The notes under the pieces were generated by a model that was given only the letters and a program-made list of their open reading frames with translations, was not told where the DNA came from and did no database searches. From assembly GCF_029589055.1 (NCBI RefSeq), contig NZ_JARQZP010000006.1, forward strand, positions 62,001 to 126,000: a stretch of DNA of 64,000 nt, read 5' to 3'. The position numbers were made by a program, and so were the translations under genes. Below are positions 17,397 to 34,915 of the stretch, piece after piece (positions within the stretch are counted from its first letter, which is position 1; every line of letters begins with the position of its first letter). The stretch comes from Vibrio hannami. Lineage in GTDB: Bacteria > Pseudomonadota > Gammaproteobacteria > Enterobacterales > Vibrionaceae.

Positions 17397-19354
17397 TTAA
17401 TCGTTGTTTGCACCGCACACCGGGCAAGCGTTATTTTTTTCAAACGTGAGCTGTTGCCAGTTCATCGTTAGTCCATCGAACAGGTGGAGTGTGATGGCCT
17501 GGTTTTCTATGCGTATATTGAGTAGAAACTTGATCGCAGCAAGAGCCTGGCAAGCACCTAGTGTCGCAACGACTGGTCCTACGACACCCATAGTGCTGCA
17601 ACTAAGTTGTTGTGGCGGAGATTCAGGAACCAGACATTGATAACAGGCATTGCTTCCTGAATTTGGAAACAGTGCGAGCTGCCCTTTCCACCCGATGGCA
17701 GAAGCAGAAACCAAGGGTGTATAGCTCTCTACACAAGCTTGATTGACTTCAAAACGGGTAGCAAAGTTGTCACAACAATCTAGCACCAGATCTGCCATCA
17801 TGACTTCGAGCTTAAGCTGATCACCTTTAAGCATCGATTTGACTGCACGCGCCTGGATCAGTGGGTTGGTCGCTTTGATGGCACCGACTAAGCTCTGTGC
17901 TTTATTGTCACCAACTTGGCTATCTTTGAAAGCAACCTGACGTTGTAGGTTACTCACTTCAATACCATCGCCATCGGCAATCGCTAAACTGCCAACACCG
18001 GCTGCTGCCAGGTACATAGCGACAGGGTTACCTAAACCGCCCGCGCCAACTATTAGCACTTTGGCTTTTCCAAGTGTTAACTGCCCACACTCGCCTACTT
18101 CAGCTAAAGCAATTTGGCGCTGATAACGAATAAATTCATGGTCACTTAACATGATATTTTTCTCCGCCTGGTTAAAGATGGTTTGGTTAAAGTCATCTAT
18201 CACTTTTTTCGGATCCCGCGACAAAGTGATGGCTCGAACCACGGCCAAGCTAGTCACACCGCATGCATAAACTTGTTTTGCATTGGACATATCGATGCCA
18301 CCAATTGCGACCGTTGGCGTATCACCCAGCGCTTTTTGGTAATGAGCGAGACGAACCAAACCTTGAGGCTTTGATGGCATCTGCTTGGTGGTAGTCGGGA
18401 AAATATGGCCCAATGCGATGTAGCTTGGCTTTAGTCGTCTGATACGTAGCAACTCGTAATAACCATGGGTTGAAAGACCAATACGCAGACCTGCCTGTTG
18501 GATCTGTTCAAGGTCAGCCACTGATAGATCTTCTTGCCCTAGGTGCACTCCATAAGCTTGATGTTTGATCGCAAACTGCCAGTAATCGTTTATAAACAGT
18601 TGGGCCTTGTGCTCTCGTCCCAAAAAAGCTGCTCGCTCAATTTGTTGTTCTAGGTCTGGTTGATTCGGGTTTTTGATGCGCAGTTGCAGTGTGGTAATGC
18701 CTAACTTCAATAGACGCTCGATCCACACAACACTATCTACAACTGGATACAACCCAAGCTTGTCGGGCTCAACTGGCGCAAAATCATCCTGGTTAAGCCT
18801 GTTAGTAAAGATACCCAATGGCTTATCGTTAAGTACCGGCACTGGAAAATGGTAGTCAGCATCAGGCCATGTTTCACGTGAAACACCGTCTTGCGTCATG
18901 GCTCGAGCAACCATCAAAGCGTCTTCTAAAGGGAAATCTAGAACCAAAGCAGTTAAAAGCCAGCCAAAGTGTAGCTCTGAAGATGTACTACACTGTCCGA
19001 TAGAGTATTGGATTGCTCGACGTTCACCTAAGTGTTGCCAGCAGTCAAAACCATGAGCTTCACGCCCCAAACCAAGCATTACAACCTGACCTGGGTACTG
19101 GTCAATTAACCTCGTTGCCTGAGCGTTATCTTTTGTATAGATACATGCAATAGCACCACCTTCTGGACCCACTTTAACAGGATCATAGTCGTACTCTTGA
19201 GATTTATCGTCTATCTTAATTTGGAACAGATGAGTTGGGCTAATACCTAAATCGATAGCTGTGATATCAAAGTCCGCCTCAGCAGCAGTCGCTAAGTTTG
19301 AGTGTATCACCTGGGTCAGGTGTTGATATTGAGTAGGGATTAAGAGCTGATTCA

Positions 19355-19355
<1 letters not shown>
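17397..19355 (-). CDS. thiE/thiF: ThiE-ThiF as one frame: thiamin phosphate synthase fused to ThiS adenylyltransferase
   Basis: A 652-residue frame. Residues 1-~195 are an N-terminal extension I do not recognise with certainty (its [18 protein letters not shown] recalls HMP kinases). Residues ~200-400 are ThiE, with [42 protein letters not shown] and VAIGGI. From residue 402 ([16 protein letters not shown]) it is a full ThiF E1-like enzyme with [26 protein letters not shown] and a C-terminal CPVCG zinc site. An intact ribosome site (GGAG, 9 bases upstream) and ATG for thiF remain inside at 18152. Separate genes are usual, so this is a true fusion or a one-base error in the A5 run beside the ribosome site. 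The start overlaps the thiC stop (TAATG). Confidence 0.85.
18870..18885. other. parS site (perfect consensus), inside the thiE coding region
   Basis: A second exact TGTTTCACGTGAAACA, embedded in the N-terminal part of the thiE/thiF frame, 3.6 kb from the intergenic site. The coding frame accommodates it without interruption. Confidence 0.92.
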
Positions 19356-21373
<2,018 letters not shown>

Positions 21374-21417
21374 CTAACCATGTAAGATAAGTGTGTGAAC
21401 GGACAATACAACTATCT

Positions 21418-21516
21418 TCTCTTGTTCCCTTCGCAGGTATTAGCCTGATCAGGTTCAACGGATCCCGCAATGCGGTCTCAGCTATGCTCTATAAAGAACT
21501 AAGCACTCCGACAAGT
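21418..21516 (-). promoter_or_regulatory. TPP riboswitch (THI element) of the thiamin operon
   Basis: Read on the minus strand, the conserved elements occur in order: CGGAGTGCTTAG (P2), the GCTGAGACC pyrimidine-sensing box, GGATCCGTTGAACCTGATCAGG, then CTAATACCTGCGAAGGGAAC (pyrophosphate helix and closing P1). Thiamin pyrophosphate binding should lower expression of thiC and the genes after it. Confidence 0.96.
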
Positions 21517-21525
21517 TAGAATAGA

Positions 21526-21554
21526 AGTATAAAACCGTTAAGGATGAACAACAA
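21526..21554 (-). promoter_or_regulatory. Promoter of the thiamin operon
   Basis: TTGTTG (21549-21554) and TATACT (21526-21531) on the minus strand are spaced by 17 bases. The start would fall a few bases before the TPP aptamer. Confidence 0.6.
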
Positions 21555-21604
21555 GTCCATAACAATATAAAAGAATTTGTCCACCCGTGGGGTTTAATCA
21601 GTTG

Positions 21605-22975
21605 TTACTTAGAAAGCTTCTTAACCAAGGCCTTTAGAAGTGACGAGTGAGTTTCCCTTAACTCTCCGAGCCTGCCTTTGTACTGAGGCTGTCCTTCTAA
21701 ATCAAATAGCTTTGGCATGGCGATACGTTGAGAAGAATAAATGCCAGTATGCCCGCTAAAGTAATAAGCTGTATAACAAGCGATCGCAAAATAGAGCATG
21801 TGATTAGCACCAAATAACTCTATGCCCATAATAGTGCAAGCCAAAGGCGTATTAGTTGCTGCGGCGAATACAGCCAAAAAGCCAAGAGCCGCAAATAAAT
21901 CGACCGGAGCTCCCATTACCCAGGCGAGCGTATTTCCAAGAGTAGCGCCAACAAAAAATAAAGGCGTAACTTCACCACCCTTGAAACCCGCAGAAAGGGT
22001 AATAGCGGTAAGAAGCAGTTTTGCAAGCCAGCTGTACCACTCGGCTCCTCCCTCATGAAACGCACTCAGTATGCTAACTCCTCCTTCCTGGTTAGCGTAA
22101 ACCCCTAACCCTATGTAGTCATAGTTTCCGGTAATCTTAACCACGGCGATAACGATTAATCCTCCGATCACAACAATAAGGTACGGATTCGTTAAGGTTG
22201 CCTTAAAGATGTCTTTGAAGGCATGAGTAAGCTCACCAAAGAGATACCCAGCAAGACCAAATCCAACTGATGCTAGAAGTATTTTTGCACACAACCACAA
22301 ATCCACCTTTACTGCGTGCTCCATTACGGTGATGTTTTCCAAAAAGTCTATGCGGTAATGAGTATGGTGCGCACCTAATGATGAACAAACAAAGTCTGCA
22401 AGGATCGCAGCGAATAGAGCAGGAACAATTGCATCGTAGCGAAGTCGACCAATTGCTATAACTTCTAGTGCAAATATGGCACCGGTCAACGGGGTGCCAA
22501 ATACGGCTCCAAATCCAGCAGCAACACCAGCTATCAAGATAAGGCGGGTATCTGATTCACTTAGCTTGAAAAAACGCGCCAGAGCGTGTGTAGCAGCGCC
22601 TCCTATCTGTACTGCAGTACCTTCCCGGCCAGCTGAGCCTCCAAATAAATGGGTAATGACCGTTGTAATCAGAACGAGTGGCCCCATCCGAGTAGGTATA
22701 CCAGCACCAGGTTCATGGATTTCATCCATGATCAGGTTGTTACCACCTTCGGAGTTTTTGCCTAAGTTTCTGTAGAAATAGACAATTACTATACCAGCTA
22801 AAGGTAATAGGTAGATTAGCCACATGTTTTCATTTCGAGTGTCTGTAGCTAAGCTTAGCAACCAGAGAAAAAAGGCATTAAGTGCACCAACAATTATAGC
22901 AACAGGAGTGATCAACGCTGTCCAGCGTATGATTTGAAAAAAGATTCTAGGATTCGAACTTAGTGGATGAGACAT
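21605..22975 (-). CDS. CLC family fluoride/proton antiporter (CLC-F type)
   Basis: A 456-residue CLC protein with 10 or more membrane helices. The chloride-type selectivity motif GSGIP is absent; the equivalent region is [13 protein letters not shown]. The external-gate glutamate is in [15 protein letters not shown]. Both are features of the fluoride-exporting CLC-F branch. A fluoride riboswitch in its leader (23060-23114) makes this role nearly certain. An ATG at 22975 ([10 protein letters not shown]) is preferred over a TTG two codons earlier. A 12-codon frame (23016-22978) ends 2 bases before this ATG and might couple translation. The gene confers tolerance to intracellular fluoride. Confidence 0.9.
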   Translation of the reverse strand: MSHPLSSNPRIFFQIIRWTALITPVAIIVGALNAFFLWLLSLATDTRNENMWLIYLLPLAGIVIVYFYRNLGKNSEGGNNLIMDEIHEPGAGIPTRMGPLVLITTVITHLFGGSAGREGTAVQIGGAATHALARFFKLSESDTRLILIAGVAAGFGAVFGTPLTGAIFALEVIAIGRLRYDAIVPALFAAILADFVCSSLGAHHTHYRIDFLENITVMEHAVKVDLWLCAKILLASVGFGLAGYLFGELTHAFKDIFKATLTNPYLIVVIGGLIVIAVVKITGNYDYIGLGVYANQEGGVSILSAFHEGGAEWYSWLAKLLLTAITLSAGFKGGEVTPLFFVGATLGNTLAWVMGAPVDLFAALGFLAVFAAATNTPLACTIMGIELFGANHMLYFAIACYTAYYFSGHTGIYSSQRIAMPKLFDLEGQPQYKGRLGELRETHSSLLKALVKKLSK

Positions 22976-23059
22976 ACTCAACTATCTTCATTAAATGGAT
23001 AAATCAGGATAGCCATTATGATAGACGTTTACCTCCCTACCATAGATGGATCTATCCAC

Positions 23060-23114
23060 TACAGTAGGAGTCATCATCTCATATGAGCGGTTAAAGGTGG
23101 AACTCCATCACCCA
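23060..23114 (-). promoter_or_regulatory. Fluoride (crcB-type) riboswitch
   Basis: On the minus strand GGGTGATGGAGTTCCACC is followed by TTTAACCGCTC, then ATGATGACTCCTACTGTAG. These are the invariant segments of the crcB motif (GGUGAUGGAGUUCNCC, AACCGC, UGAUGACUCCUAC). It lies about 85 bases upstream of the CLC gene, which it should switch on when fluoride binds. Confidence 0.93.
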
Positions 23115-23317
23115 CTAACTATTTGGTTAGTAGCTGCCAATGCTACTATTGTTAGTCAAAATTCTCAATATGTGTTTGATATTTCTGGCAGGATTATTAC
23201 AGCTGTTCTTTTGTAAAGATTTAAAACGTTACATGTGTCACTTTTAAAGAAATGGCGGACATCGGACAGGCCTCCCTGCGGGACTCGTAAGACCGAAGGG
23301 CGTAAATTTCAGACATT

Positions 23318-23346
23318 AAAAAACCCGACGCTTTCGCATCGGGTTG
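23318..23346 (-). terminator. Terminator of the rrn operon
   Basis: On the minus strand AACCCGATGC-GAAA-GCGTCGGGTT is a 10-bp stem with one G.T-type mismatch and a GAAA tetraloop, followed by a T run (A-rich on plus). It lies just after tRNA-Asp. The stretch 23115-23317 upstream of it shows no gene. Confidence 0.9.
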
Positions 23347-23353
23347 AAATAAG

Positions 23354-23430
23354 TGGCGGAGCGGACGGGACTCGAACCCGCGACCCCCGGCGTGACAGGC
23401 CGGTATTCTAACCAACTGAACTACCGCTCC
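23354..23430 (-). tRNA. tRNA-Asp (GTC)
   Basis: A 77-nt gene with encoded CCA. The acceptor stem is GGAGCGG/CCGCTCC, the anticodon loop CCTGTCACG gives GTC, and the T arm is GTTCGAGTC. It is the distal tRNA of the rrn operon. Confidence 0.97.
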
Positions 23431-23463
23431 GCACTGGTTAGACTATAAGAGTCTAAATTTAAA

Positions 23464-23580
23464 GCCTGGCGATGTCCTACTCTCACATGGGGAAGCCCCA
23501 CACTACCATCGGCGCTATTGCGTTTCACTTCTGAGTTCGGCATGGAATCAGGTGGGTCCACAACGCTATGGTCGCCAAGC
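23464..23580 (-). rRNA. rrf: 5S ribosomal RNA
   Basis: About 117 bases matching gamma-proteobacterial 5S: the GCTTGGCGACCATAGCG 5' end, CCATGCCGAACTCAGAAGTG, GCGCCGATGGTAGTG and the closing ATCGCCAGGC. Ends are set by the complementary terminal stem. Confidence 0.96.
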
Positions 23581-23677
23581 AAATTCTTTAATTCGGAAAA
23601 CTGATGTTAATTCTAGTTCTGTAGTTACACATTCAATATTCTTGGCTCTGAGCCCACAAAACCCTTTGGGTGTTGTA

Positions 23678-26567
<2,890 letters not shown>

Positions 26568-26826
26568 ATACAACCCCAAAGAGTTTCGAAGAAACCTTTA
26601 AGATTGTTTAATCAAACAACCAAAGTTGTCTGCAATTATTTAAACATGATGCAGACACGATTTTGCCGGACTCAAATATGAACAACATAAAATGTTGTTC
26701 CCAAGAACACTTGAATGTGTGTTGGTACCTACATCTTTAAAAGACATAGGATTTGAGAACTTTTAATTGAATAACAACGCATATCAATTGATATGGGGAT
26801 TGTTGTTATTCGTCAGCTTTCCAAAT

Positions 26827-26837
26827 TGTTAAAGAGC
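26827..26837 (-). promoter_or_regulatory. boxA antitermination site in the 16S-23S spacer
   Basis: The minus strand reads GCTCTTTAACA, identical to the leader copy at 28866 and to the E. coli boxA core. It lies between tRNA-Glu and 23S; the rest of the 336-base spacer holds processing-stem sequence. Confidence 0.8.
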
Positions 26838-26903
26838 AAAGATTTTCTTTCTATCTAAAGAAAGAAACCATTTTTAAATATTTTCAGTGAAAACACTTAA
26901 AGA

Positions 26904-26979
26904 TGGTATCCCGTAGGGGAGTCGAACCCCTGTTACCGCCGTGAAAGGGCGGTGTCCTAGGCCTCTAGACGAACGGGAC
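26904..26979 (-). tRNA. tRNA-Glu (TTC), in the 16S-23S spacer
   Basis: A 76-nt gene with encoded CCA. The anticodon stem-loop CCGCCCTTTCACGGCGG gives TTC, and GTTCGACTC is the T loop. It is the only tRNA in this spacer. Confidence 0.97.
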
Positions 26980-27100
26980 ACTGCTTTTGATTTCCACTTT
27001 AAAAAGCAGAACCAAATCGCGAAGGTGTTGGGCACCTTCATACTCTAAACTACATAAACCATCAATCTGTGTGGACACTAATCAACAACAATCTTATCGT

Positions 27101-28652
<1,552 letters not shown>

Positions 28653-28865
28653 AAGATTTTGTTCGACTCAATGAATACTGTTCATTACATAGTAATGTTT
28701 GAATTGACTGTGCCGATGTAACTATACGTTACTTCGTTTGGTCACTCTGTATCATTGAAATCAAGTTGAAACCGAAGTTTCGCTATTTGCCTTTGCTTTT
28801 AAAAAACAAAAACAAACTTAGTGATTATCATCAACGAGTGCCCACACAGATTGATAGGTTTATAT

Positions 28866-28876
28866 TGTTAAAGAGC
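28866..28876 (-). promoter_or_regulatory. boxA in the rrn leader
   Basis: The minus strand reads GCTCTTTAACA, about 40 bases after the P2 -10 element. It is the Nus-factor site for transcription antitermination. Confidence 0.8.
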
Positions 28877-28912
28877 AGTACTTTGAAAGGCTTTCTCTCA
28901 AAGCGGACGTGC

Positions 28913-28940
28913 ATTCTAGCGAGATAATCGTCAGTGTCAA
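28913..28940 (-). promoter_or_regulatory. rrn promoter P2
   Basis: A perfect TTGACA -35 (28935-28940) and TAGAAT -10 (28913-28918) on the minus strand are spaced by 16 bases, as is usual for rRNA promoters. Confidence 0.85.
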
Positions 28941-29038
28941 ACACTTTTTAAAATCTTTTTTGCTAGTCACTCTTTCGGGTGATTCGTCCAACTGATTTCA
29001 GCGTTTCCGTTAGGAGTCCGCCGTGTCAGTGAGGGCGC

Positions 29039-29066
29039 ATTATAGAGACCTGTGTCACATTGGCAA
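29039..29066 (-). promoter_or_regulatory. rrn promoter P1
   Basis: TTGCCA (29061-29066) and TATAAT (29039-29044) on the minus strand have a 16-base spacer and a GC-rich discriminator (GCGCCC) after the -10, the mark of stringently controlled rRNA promoters. An A/T-rich stretch upstream (29067-29110) could serve as an UP element. Confidence 0.85.
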
Positions 29067-29186
29067 GCCCTTTTTTGTATTTATTTCACTTTTTTTACCG
29101 TTCGTATAATTTTTATCCACTAAAGGCTAGTTTTAATAACTACCTATATGGTTTTATGCTTGTCAGACACTATTTGAGGGAATGTT

Positions 29187-29741
29187 ATGAGTACAATAAA
29201 AAGCTATAAAGGAATTAGTCCTGTAATAGGAGAAGGCGTTTATATAGATGAAACTTCCGTTTTAGTTGGAGACATCACTTTAGAAAAAGACGTCAGCATC
29301 TGGCCTTTTGTTTCAGCCAGAGGCGATGTTAATCATATCCGCATAGGTAAAAGAACTAATGTTCAGGATGGAAGCGTTCTTCACGTTACCCACAAGAATG
29401 AACAAAATCCAGATGGCTATCCTCTTATTATTGGCAATGACGTGACTATCGGCCATAAAGTCATGCTGCATGGCTGCACTATTAAAGATAGAGTTCTTGT
29501 CGGGATGTCTTCTATTGTTCTTGATGGTGCAGTTATTGAAGAAGATGTAATGATTGGCGCCGGAAGCTTAGTTCCACCGAACAAGGTGCTTGAAAGCGGT
29601 TATCTATATGTCGGCAGCCCAGTAAAGCAAGCTCGTCCTCTAAAAGAGCAAGAACTGGCGTTTCTTACTAAATCTGCCAACAACTATGTCGAAACAAAAA
29701 ACGACTACTTAAATGATGTCGAAGCCGTAGAAGTTAAATAA
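29187..29741 (+). CDS. yrdA: Gamma carbonic anhydrase-like hexapeptide protein YrdA
   Basis: A 184-residue left-handed beta-helix protein. Hexapeptide repeats run through the sequence. The metal-site histidines occur in VLHVTHKN and in IGHKVMLHGC. It is the usual neighbour of yrdB and aroE. E. coli YrdA belongs to the gamma carbonic anhydrase family, but activity is not proven for this group. It overlaps the end of the convergent yrdB by 8 bases. Confidence 0.92.
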   Translation: MSTIKSYKGISPVIGEGVYIDETSVLVGDITLEKDVSIWPFVSARGDVNHIRIGKRTNVQDGSVLHVTHKNEQNPDGYPLIIGNDVTIGHKVMLHGCTIKDRVLVGMSSIVLDGAVIEEDVMIGAGSLVPPNKVLESGYLYVGSPVKQARPLKEQELAFLTKSANNYVETKNDYLNDVEAVEVK

Positions 29742-29997
29742 TTTCTATCTGACCGGAAGAGTTAAACATTTCATCTTCTATTAACTCTTCCGCTATCTCT
29801 TCTAGATCGAATCTAAGATCAGTAAATGCAGAAAGCGCATCTTCTCCTGAGACAATATCCCTACCAGACAACTCTGCAAGTTTGGGCTTTGAGACTAAAC
29901 ACTCAATCAAAGCGCCTGATTGTTGAGCAGGAAAGATGACTACCTGAGATTCTTCTTTCCATTCCTGAATGTCGGGGAACAAAATAGACTGGTTCAT
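29734..29997 (-). CDS. yrdB: DUF1488 family protein YrdB
   Basis: An 87-residue acidic protein. NQSILFPDIQEW and the run VVIFPAQQSGALIECLVS fit DUF1488. No function is known. Its start immediately follows the aroE stop, so it is co-transcribed with aroE, as in E. coli. Confidence 0.85.
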   Translation of the reverse strand: MNQSILFPDIQEWKEESQVVIFPAQQSGALIECLVSKPKLAELSGRDIVSGEDALSAFTDLRFDLEEIAEELIEDEMFNSSGQIEII

Positions 29998-30831
29998 TTA
30001 CTGCCCTTCCAGGTTCTTTCTTAGCTCACGAAGTATCTGCTTTGTTCCAGGTCGTAAGCCACGCCACAACATAAAGCTTTCCGCTGCTTGTCCCACCAAC
30101 ATACCCAGACCATCATATGCCTGAAGAGCACCATTCTCCCGAGCCCACTGGTTAAAGGTCGTCATACCCGCTCCATAAGCCATGTCATACGCTATACAAT
30201 CTTTAGAGAAGATTATTGGGTTAACATCTGGTAGCTGCTTATACAGACTTGCTGACGTTGAATTAATAACCAGATCGTATGGTTCATTTACGCTTTCCAG
30301 AGTAGCTGCTTTTACATTACCAAATGGCTTAAAGATCTCTTCAAGAGTCTTAGCTTTATCAAAGGTTCGATTAGCAATTACAAGTTCTTGCGGTTTGTAC
30401 TCAAGAAGTTGTCTGATAACTCCTCTCGCCGCGCCACCAGCACCAATAAGTAAAATACGAGAACCTTCTATCGGAACCTGATATTGAAGAAGATTCTGGA
30501 CAAATCCTTCGCCATCAGTGTTATCCCCGATAATTTCACCGTCATCCAGCTTCTTAAGCGTATTTACTGCGCCGGCCAACTGAGCTCGCTCTGTGAGCCT
30601 GTCAGCAAACTGATAAGCGTCCTCTTTGAAAGGGGCGGTGATATTGCATCCTTTACCGCCATTTCCAAAGAAAGCTTTTGCTGCCTGCTGAAACTCTCCA
30701 ACATCTGGTTGTTGGGAGGTGTACTCCAGGTTTTGCATTGTTTGTCTGGCAAACAGTGTATGAATAAACGGGGATTTACTTTGAGAGATCGGGTTACCGA
30801 ATACGAGATATTTATCAGGGGTACCAGCCAT
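29998..30831 (-). CDS. aroE: Shikimate dehydrogenase AroE
   Basis: A 277-residue NADP enzyme that reduces 3-dehydroshikimate to shikimate. The substrate site is in [14 protein letters not shown] and [11 protein letters not shown], with NTDGEGF next. The nucleotide-binding loop GAGGAARGV and NRTFDKA, typical of NADP specificity, follow. A terminator separates it from hemF, so it may have its own promoter in the 76-base gap or depend on read-through. Confidence 0.96.
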   Translation of the reverse strand: MAGTPDKYLVFGNPISQSKSPFIHTLFARQTMQNLEYTSQQPDVGEFQQAAKAFFGNGGKGCNITAPFKEDAYQFADRLTERAQLAGAVNTLKKLDDGEIIGDNTDGEGFVQNLLQYQVPIEGSRILLIGAGGAARGVIRQLLEYKPQELVIANRTFDKAKTLEEIFKPFGNVKAATLESVNEPYDLVINSTSASLYKQLPDVNPIIFSKDCIAYDMAYGAGMTTFNQWARENGALQAYDGLGMLVGQAAESFMLWRGLRPGTKQILRELRKNLEGQ

Positions 30832-30856
30832 TTCCTTGCCTGCAACTTCTATAAAC

Positions 30857-30882
30857 TAAAAAGGGTCAACTAACTTGACCCT
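30857..30882 (-). terminator. Terminator between hemF and aroE
   Basis: On the minus strand AGGGTCAA-GTTAG-TTGACCCT followed by TTTT. It lies in the gap after hemF and upstream of aroE. Confidence 0.75.
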
Positions 30883-30907
30883 ATCATTTACAGCACTGTA
30901 AGCCAAG

Positions 30908-32370
<1,463 letters not shown>

Positions 32371-32472
32371 AATCTGTTTCTATCCATAACTAATGCGAAT
32401 AGTGTACTAATTCTCATTTTAACTGACTAAGCCTATTTTTTTACAATATGTAAATTGTCAGGAAATAAAATC

Positions 32473-32520
32473 ACGCAAACGTTTTCCTTACACAAAAATC
32501 CCCTTATAATGCGCGCAAAT
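32473..32520 (+). promoter_or_regulatory. PurR operator and promoter of purEK
   Basis: ACGCAAACGTTTTCCT at 32473-32488 matches the PurR box consensus ACGCAAACGTTTTCNT exactly. A consensus TATAAT -10 follows at 32515-32520 in a start-proximal position. The operator overlaps the -35 area, so purine-bound PurR should block initiation. Confidence 0.9.
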
Positions 32521-32554
32521 TGCACTCAATTAATCTCTACATCAGGAGTATAGG

Positions 32555-33040
32555 ATGAAAGTCGGAATTATCATGGGTTCTAAGTCAGATTGGCCAACAA
32601 TGAAACTGGCAGCAGATATGCTGGATCAGTTTGGTGTGCCATACGAAACCAAAGTAGTTTCTGCGCACAGAACTCCTCAGCTTCTGGCTGACTATGCTAA
32701 CGGCGCAAAAGAGCGTGGTATCAAGGTAATTATCGCGGGAGCAGGTGGTGCAGCTCACCTTCCTGGCATGACAGCAGCATTCACCAGCCTTCCGGTTCTT
32801 GGTGTACCTGTTCAGTCTAGAGCATTAAAAGGTATGGATTCTTTGCTTTCTATTGTTCAGATGCCGAAAGGTATCGCGGTAGGTACTTTGGCAATTGGTG
32901 AAGCAGGTGCAGCGAATGCTGGTATCCTGGCAGCTCAGATCATCGGTACTCACGATGAAGAAGTGATGGCAAAGGTTGAAGCCTTCCGTACTGAGCAAAC
33001 AGAAACTGTTCTGGCAAATCCAAATCCGGCAGAGGACTAA
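32555..33040 (+). CDS. purE: N5-carboxyaminoimidazole ribonucleotide mutase PurE
   Basis: A 161-residue enzyme. [10 protein letters not shown] and [11 protein letters not shown] carry the catalytic and substrate-binding residues; [23 protein letters not shown] is the class hallmark. It moves the carboxyl group from N5 to C4 in purine synthesis. It has its own ribosome site and precedes purK by 5 bases. Confidence 0.97.
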   Translation: MKVGIIMGSKSDWPTMKLAADMLDQFGVPYETKVVSAHRTPQLLADYANGAKERGIKVIIAGAGGAAHLPGMTAAFTSLPVLGVPVQSRALKGMDSLLSIVQMPKGIAVGTLAIGEAGAANAGILAAQIIGTHDEEVMAKVEAFRTEQTETVLANPNPAED

Positions 33041-33045
33041 TACCA

Positions 33046-34173
33046 ATGCATGTTCTGGTTTTAGGTGCTGGTCAGTTAGCAAGAATGATGTCTCTTGCTG
33101 GTGCACCGCTAAACATCAAAATTTCTGCCTATGACGTCCGTAGTAAAAACACAGTACATCCGCTAACGCTTGAGGTGCTTGGTCAGGGTTTAGAAAATGC
33201 AATAGAACAAGCGGATGTTATTACCGCTGAGTTTGAGCATATCCCACTTGATATTCTGGCTATTTGTGAAGCTAGCGGAAAGTTCTTACCAACGACTGAA
33301 GCGATCAAAGCTGGCGGTGACCGTCGTCTTGAAAAGGCTCTTCTTGATAAAGCGGGAGTCGCAAACGCTAAATACCACGTAATCAACAGTTATGAAGATT
33401 TTCAGGCTGCGGTTGAACACGTTGGCATTCCGATGGTTCTGAAAAGTACTCTGGGTGGCTACGACGGCAAAGGTCAGTGGCGCCTGAAAGATAAAGATCA
33501 GATGGCTTCTATCTGGACTGAGATGGCTGAATGCATCGCTGAAACCGATAATCAGGCTATTGTTGCGGAAGAGTTTGTGCCGTTTAATCGCGAGGTTTCA
33601 TTGGTTGGTGCCCGTGGAAAAAATGGTGAAGTTGCGGTTTATCCTCTGGCAGAAAACGTTCATACCAATGGTGTATTAACGCTTTCAACCGCTGTTATCG
33701 ACAATGAACTTCAGGCACAAGCAAAGGCTATGTTTACTGCCGTTGCTGAAGAGCTGGATTATGTTGGCGTTCTTGCGCTTGAGTTCTTTGATGTTAACAG
33801 CAAGCTTCTGGTGAATGAGATCGCTCCGCGAGTTCATAACTCAGGCCACTGGACTCAACAAGGTGCAGAAGTATGTCAGTTTGAAAACCATCTGCGAGCA
33901 GTATGTGGTTTGCCTCTTGGCGGCACTGAGATGATTCGCCCTACCTCAATGGTTAATATTCTTGGTGAAGACTCTGTTCCTTCCGAGGTTCTTGCTCAAA
34001 AGTCTTGTCATATTCACTGGTATGGCAAAGATAAGCGTCCGGGAAGAAAAATGGGGCACATTAATGTCACAGCAGCTTCTATGGAGCAGCTTAAAGTTGA
34101 GCTGACCAAACTGGCTGACACTCTGGATGAAGAAGCTTATCCTGCTCTGAAGGAAAGTGTTGATAATTTCTAA
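33046..34173 (+). CDS. purK: N5-carboxyaminoimidazole ribonucleotide synthase PurK
   Basis: A 375-residue ATP-grasp enzyme: an N-terminal Rossmann part ([14 protein letters not shown]), ATP-binding loop [25 protein letters not shown], and the metal-site end [15 protein letters not shown]. It carboxylates AIR using bicarbonate and ATP. It is co-transcribed with purE. A long hairpin (34255-34276) without T tract lies between it and the convergent zinc-finger gene. Confidence 0.97.
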   Translation: MHVLVLGAGQLARMMSLAGAPLNIKISAYDVRSKNTVHPLTLEVLGQGLENAIEQADVITAEFEHIPLDILAICEASGKFLPTTEAIKAGGDRRLEKALLDKAGVANAKYHVINSYEDFQAAVEHVGIPMVLKSTLGGYDGKGQWRLKDKDQMASIWTEMAECIAETDNQAIVAEEFVPFNREVSLVGARGKNGEVAVYPLAENVHTNGVLTLSTAVIDNELQAQAKAMFTAVAEELDYVGVLALEFFDVNSKLLVNEIAPRVHNSGHWTQQGAEVCQFENHLRAVCGLPLGGTEMIRPTSMVNILGEDSVPSEVLAQKSCHIHWYGKDKRPGRKMGHINVTAASMEQLKVELTKLADTLDEEAYPALKESVDNF

Positions 34174-34326
34174 GCTGGTTCAGAGCAATTGATTGGATTT
34201 GATTACGCAAACCGCTGGTTCGCCAGTCCGGTCAAGATATCCCTATGCGCTTAAACATGGGCGTCCATGCCCATGTATGTTTGCTCCACCAAAACCAGTC
34301 AACTACTCTACAATTTTATCGAAAGA

Positions 34327-34890
34327 CTATTCTTGGGTATGGTGGCACTTTCTATCTGCACACTGATATCGAATTCCACTCGCCAATGTTTTTTCTACTA
34401 ATACCGGGAATCCACACTTCTCACACTTACCCACAACCGGTTTCTGATTAACCGCAAACTTGCATTTCGGGTAGTTGTCACAAGCATAGAATACTTTGCC
34501 ATAGCGAGACTTTCTCTCCACCAGATGTCCGGAACCACATTCAGGACATGCAACCTGCTCTGGTTCAGACTCTTCCACTTGATGTTCCATCGACTCAATA
34601 TGATGGCACTCAGGGTAATTACTACAACCGATAAACATGCCGTATCGGCCTTGTCTTAGTACCAGCTCACTCTGACACTCGGGACAAGGAACTCCCAGCT
34701 CTTTGACGATATGGCCATCATTCTGGTGCAGTGGTTTTATATATTCACAGGTTGGGTAATTGGCACAGCCAAGAAAAGGGCCGTGTTTTCCGTGGCGAAG
34801 AGTGAGCTCTCCACCACATTCAGGGCAAGGTTCATGTTCCAGCGCGTGTTCATGCGCTTCAAACAACGAATGATCTATTTTTCCGCTCAT
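34327..34890 (-). CDS. yrdD: Topoisomerase I C-terminal-type zinc-finger protein (YrdD)
   Basis: A 187-residue protein made of four zinc ribbons. Three are complete topoisomerase IA-type C4 modules (CPECGGELTLRHGKHGPFLGC and two more, each ending NYP.C), and the fourth (CEKCG to CADRKC) is slightly diverged. There is no catalytic topoisomerase domain. It likely binds single-stranded DNA, as such modules do; the role is unknown. It heads downstream of smg and dprA as the last gene of that run. Confidence 0.9.
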   Translation of the reverse strand: MSGKIDHSLFEAHEHALEHEPCPECGGELTLRHGKHGPFLGCANYPTCEYIKPLHQNDGHIVKELGVPCPECQSELVLRQGRYGMFIGCSNYPECHHIESMEHQVEESEPEQVACPECGSGHLVERKSRYGKVFYACDNYPKCKFAVNQKPVVGKCEKCGFPVLVEKTLASGIRYQCADRKCHHTQE

Positions 34891-34915
34891 TAAATCTCAG
34901 TTACGTGATTTACGT

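Noticed and set aside
23221..23415. 64-codon frame reading HAGGRGFESRPL-type sequence
   Set aside because: It is the usual spurious translation over a tRNA 3' half and the rrn terminator.
34255..34276. Hairpin between purK and yrdD as a terminator
   Set aside because: An 8-bp stem without a T tract; function uncertain.
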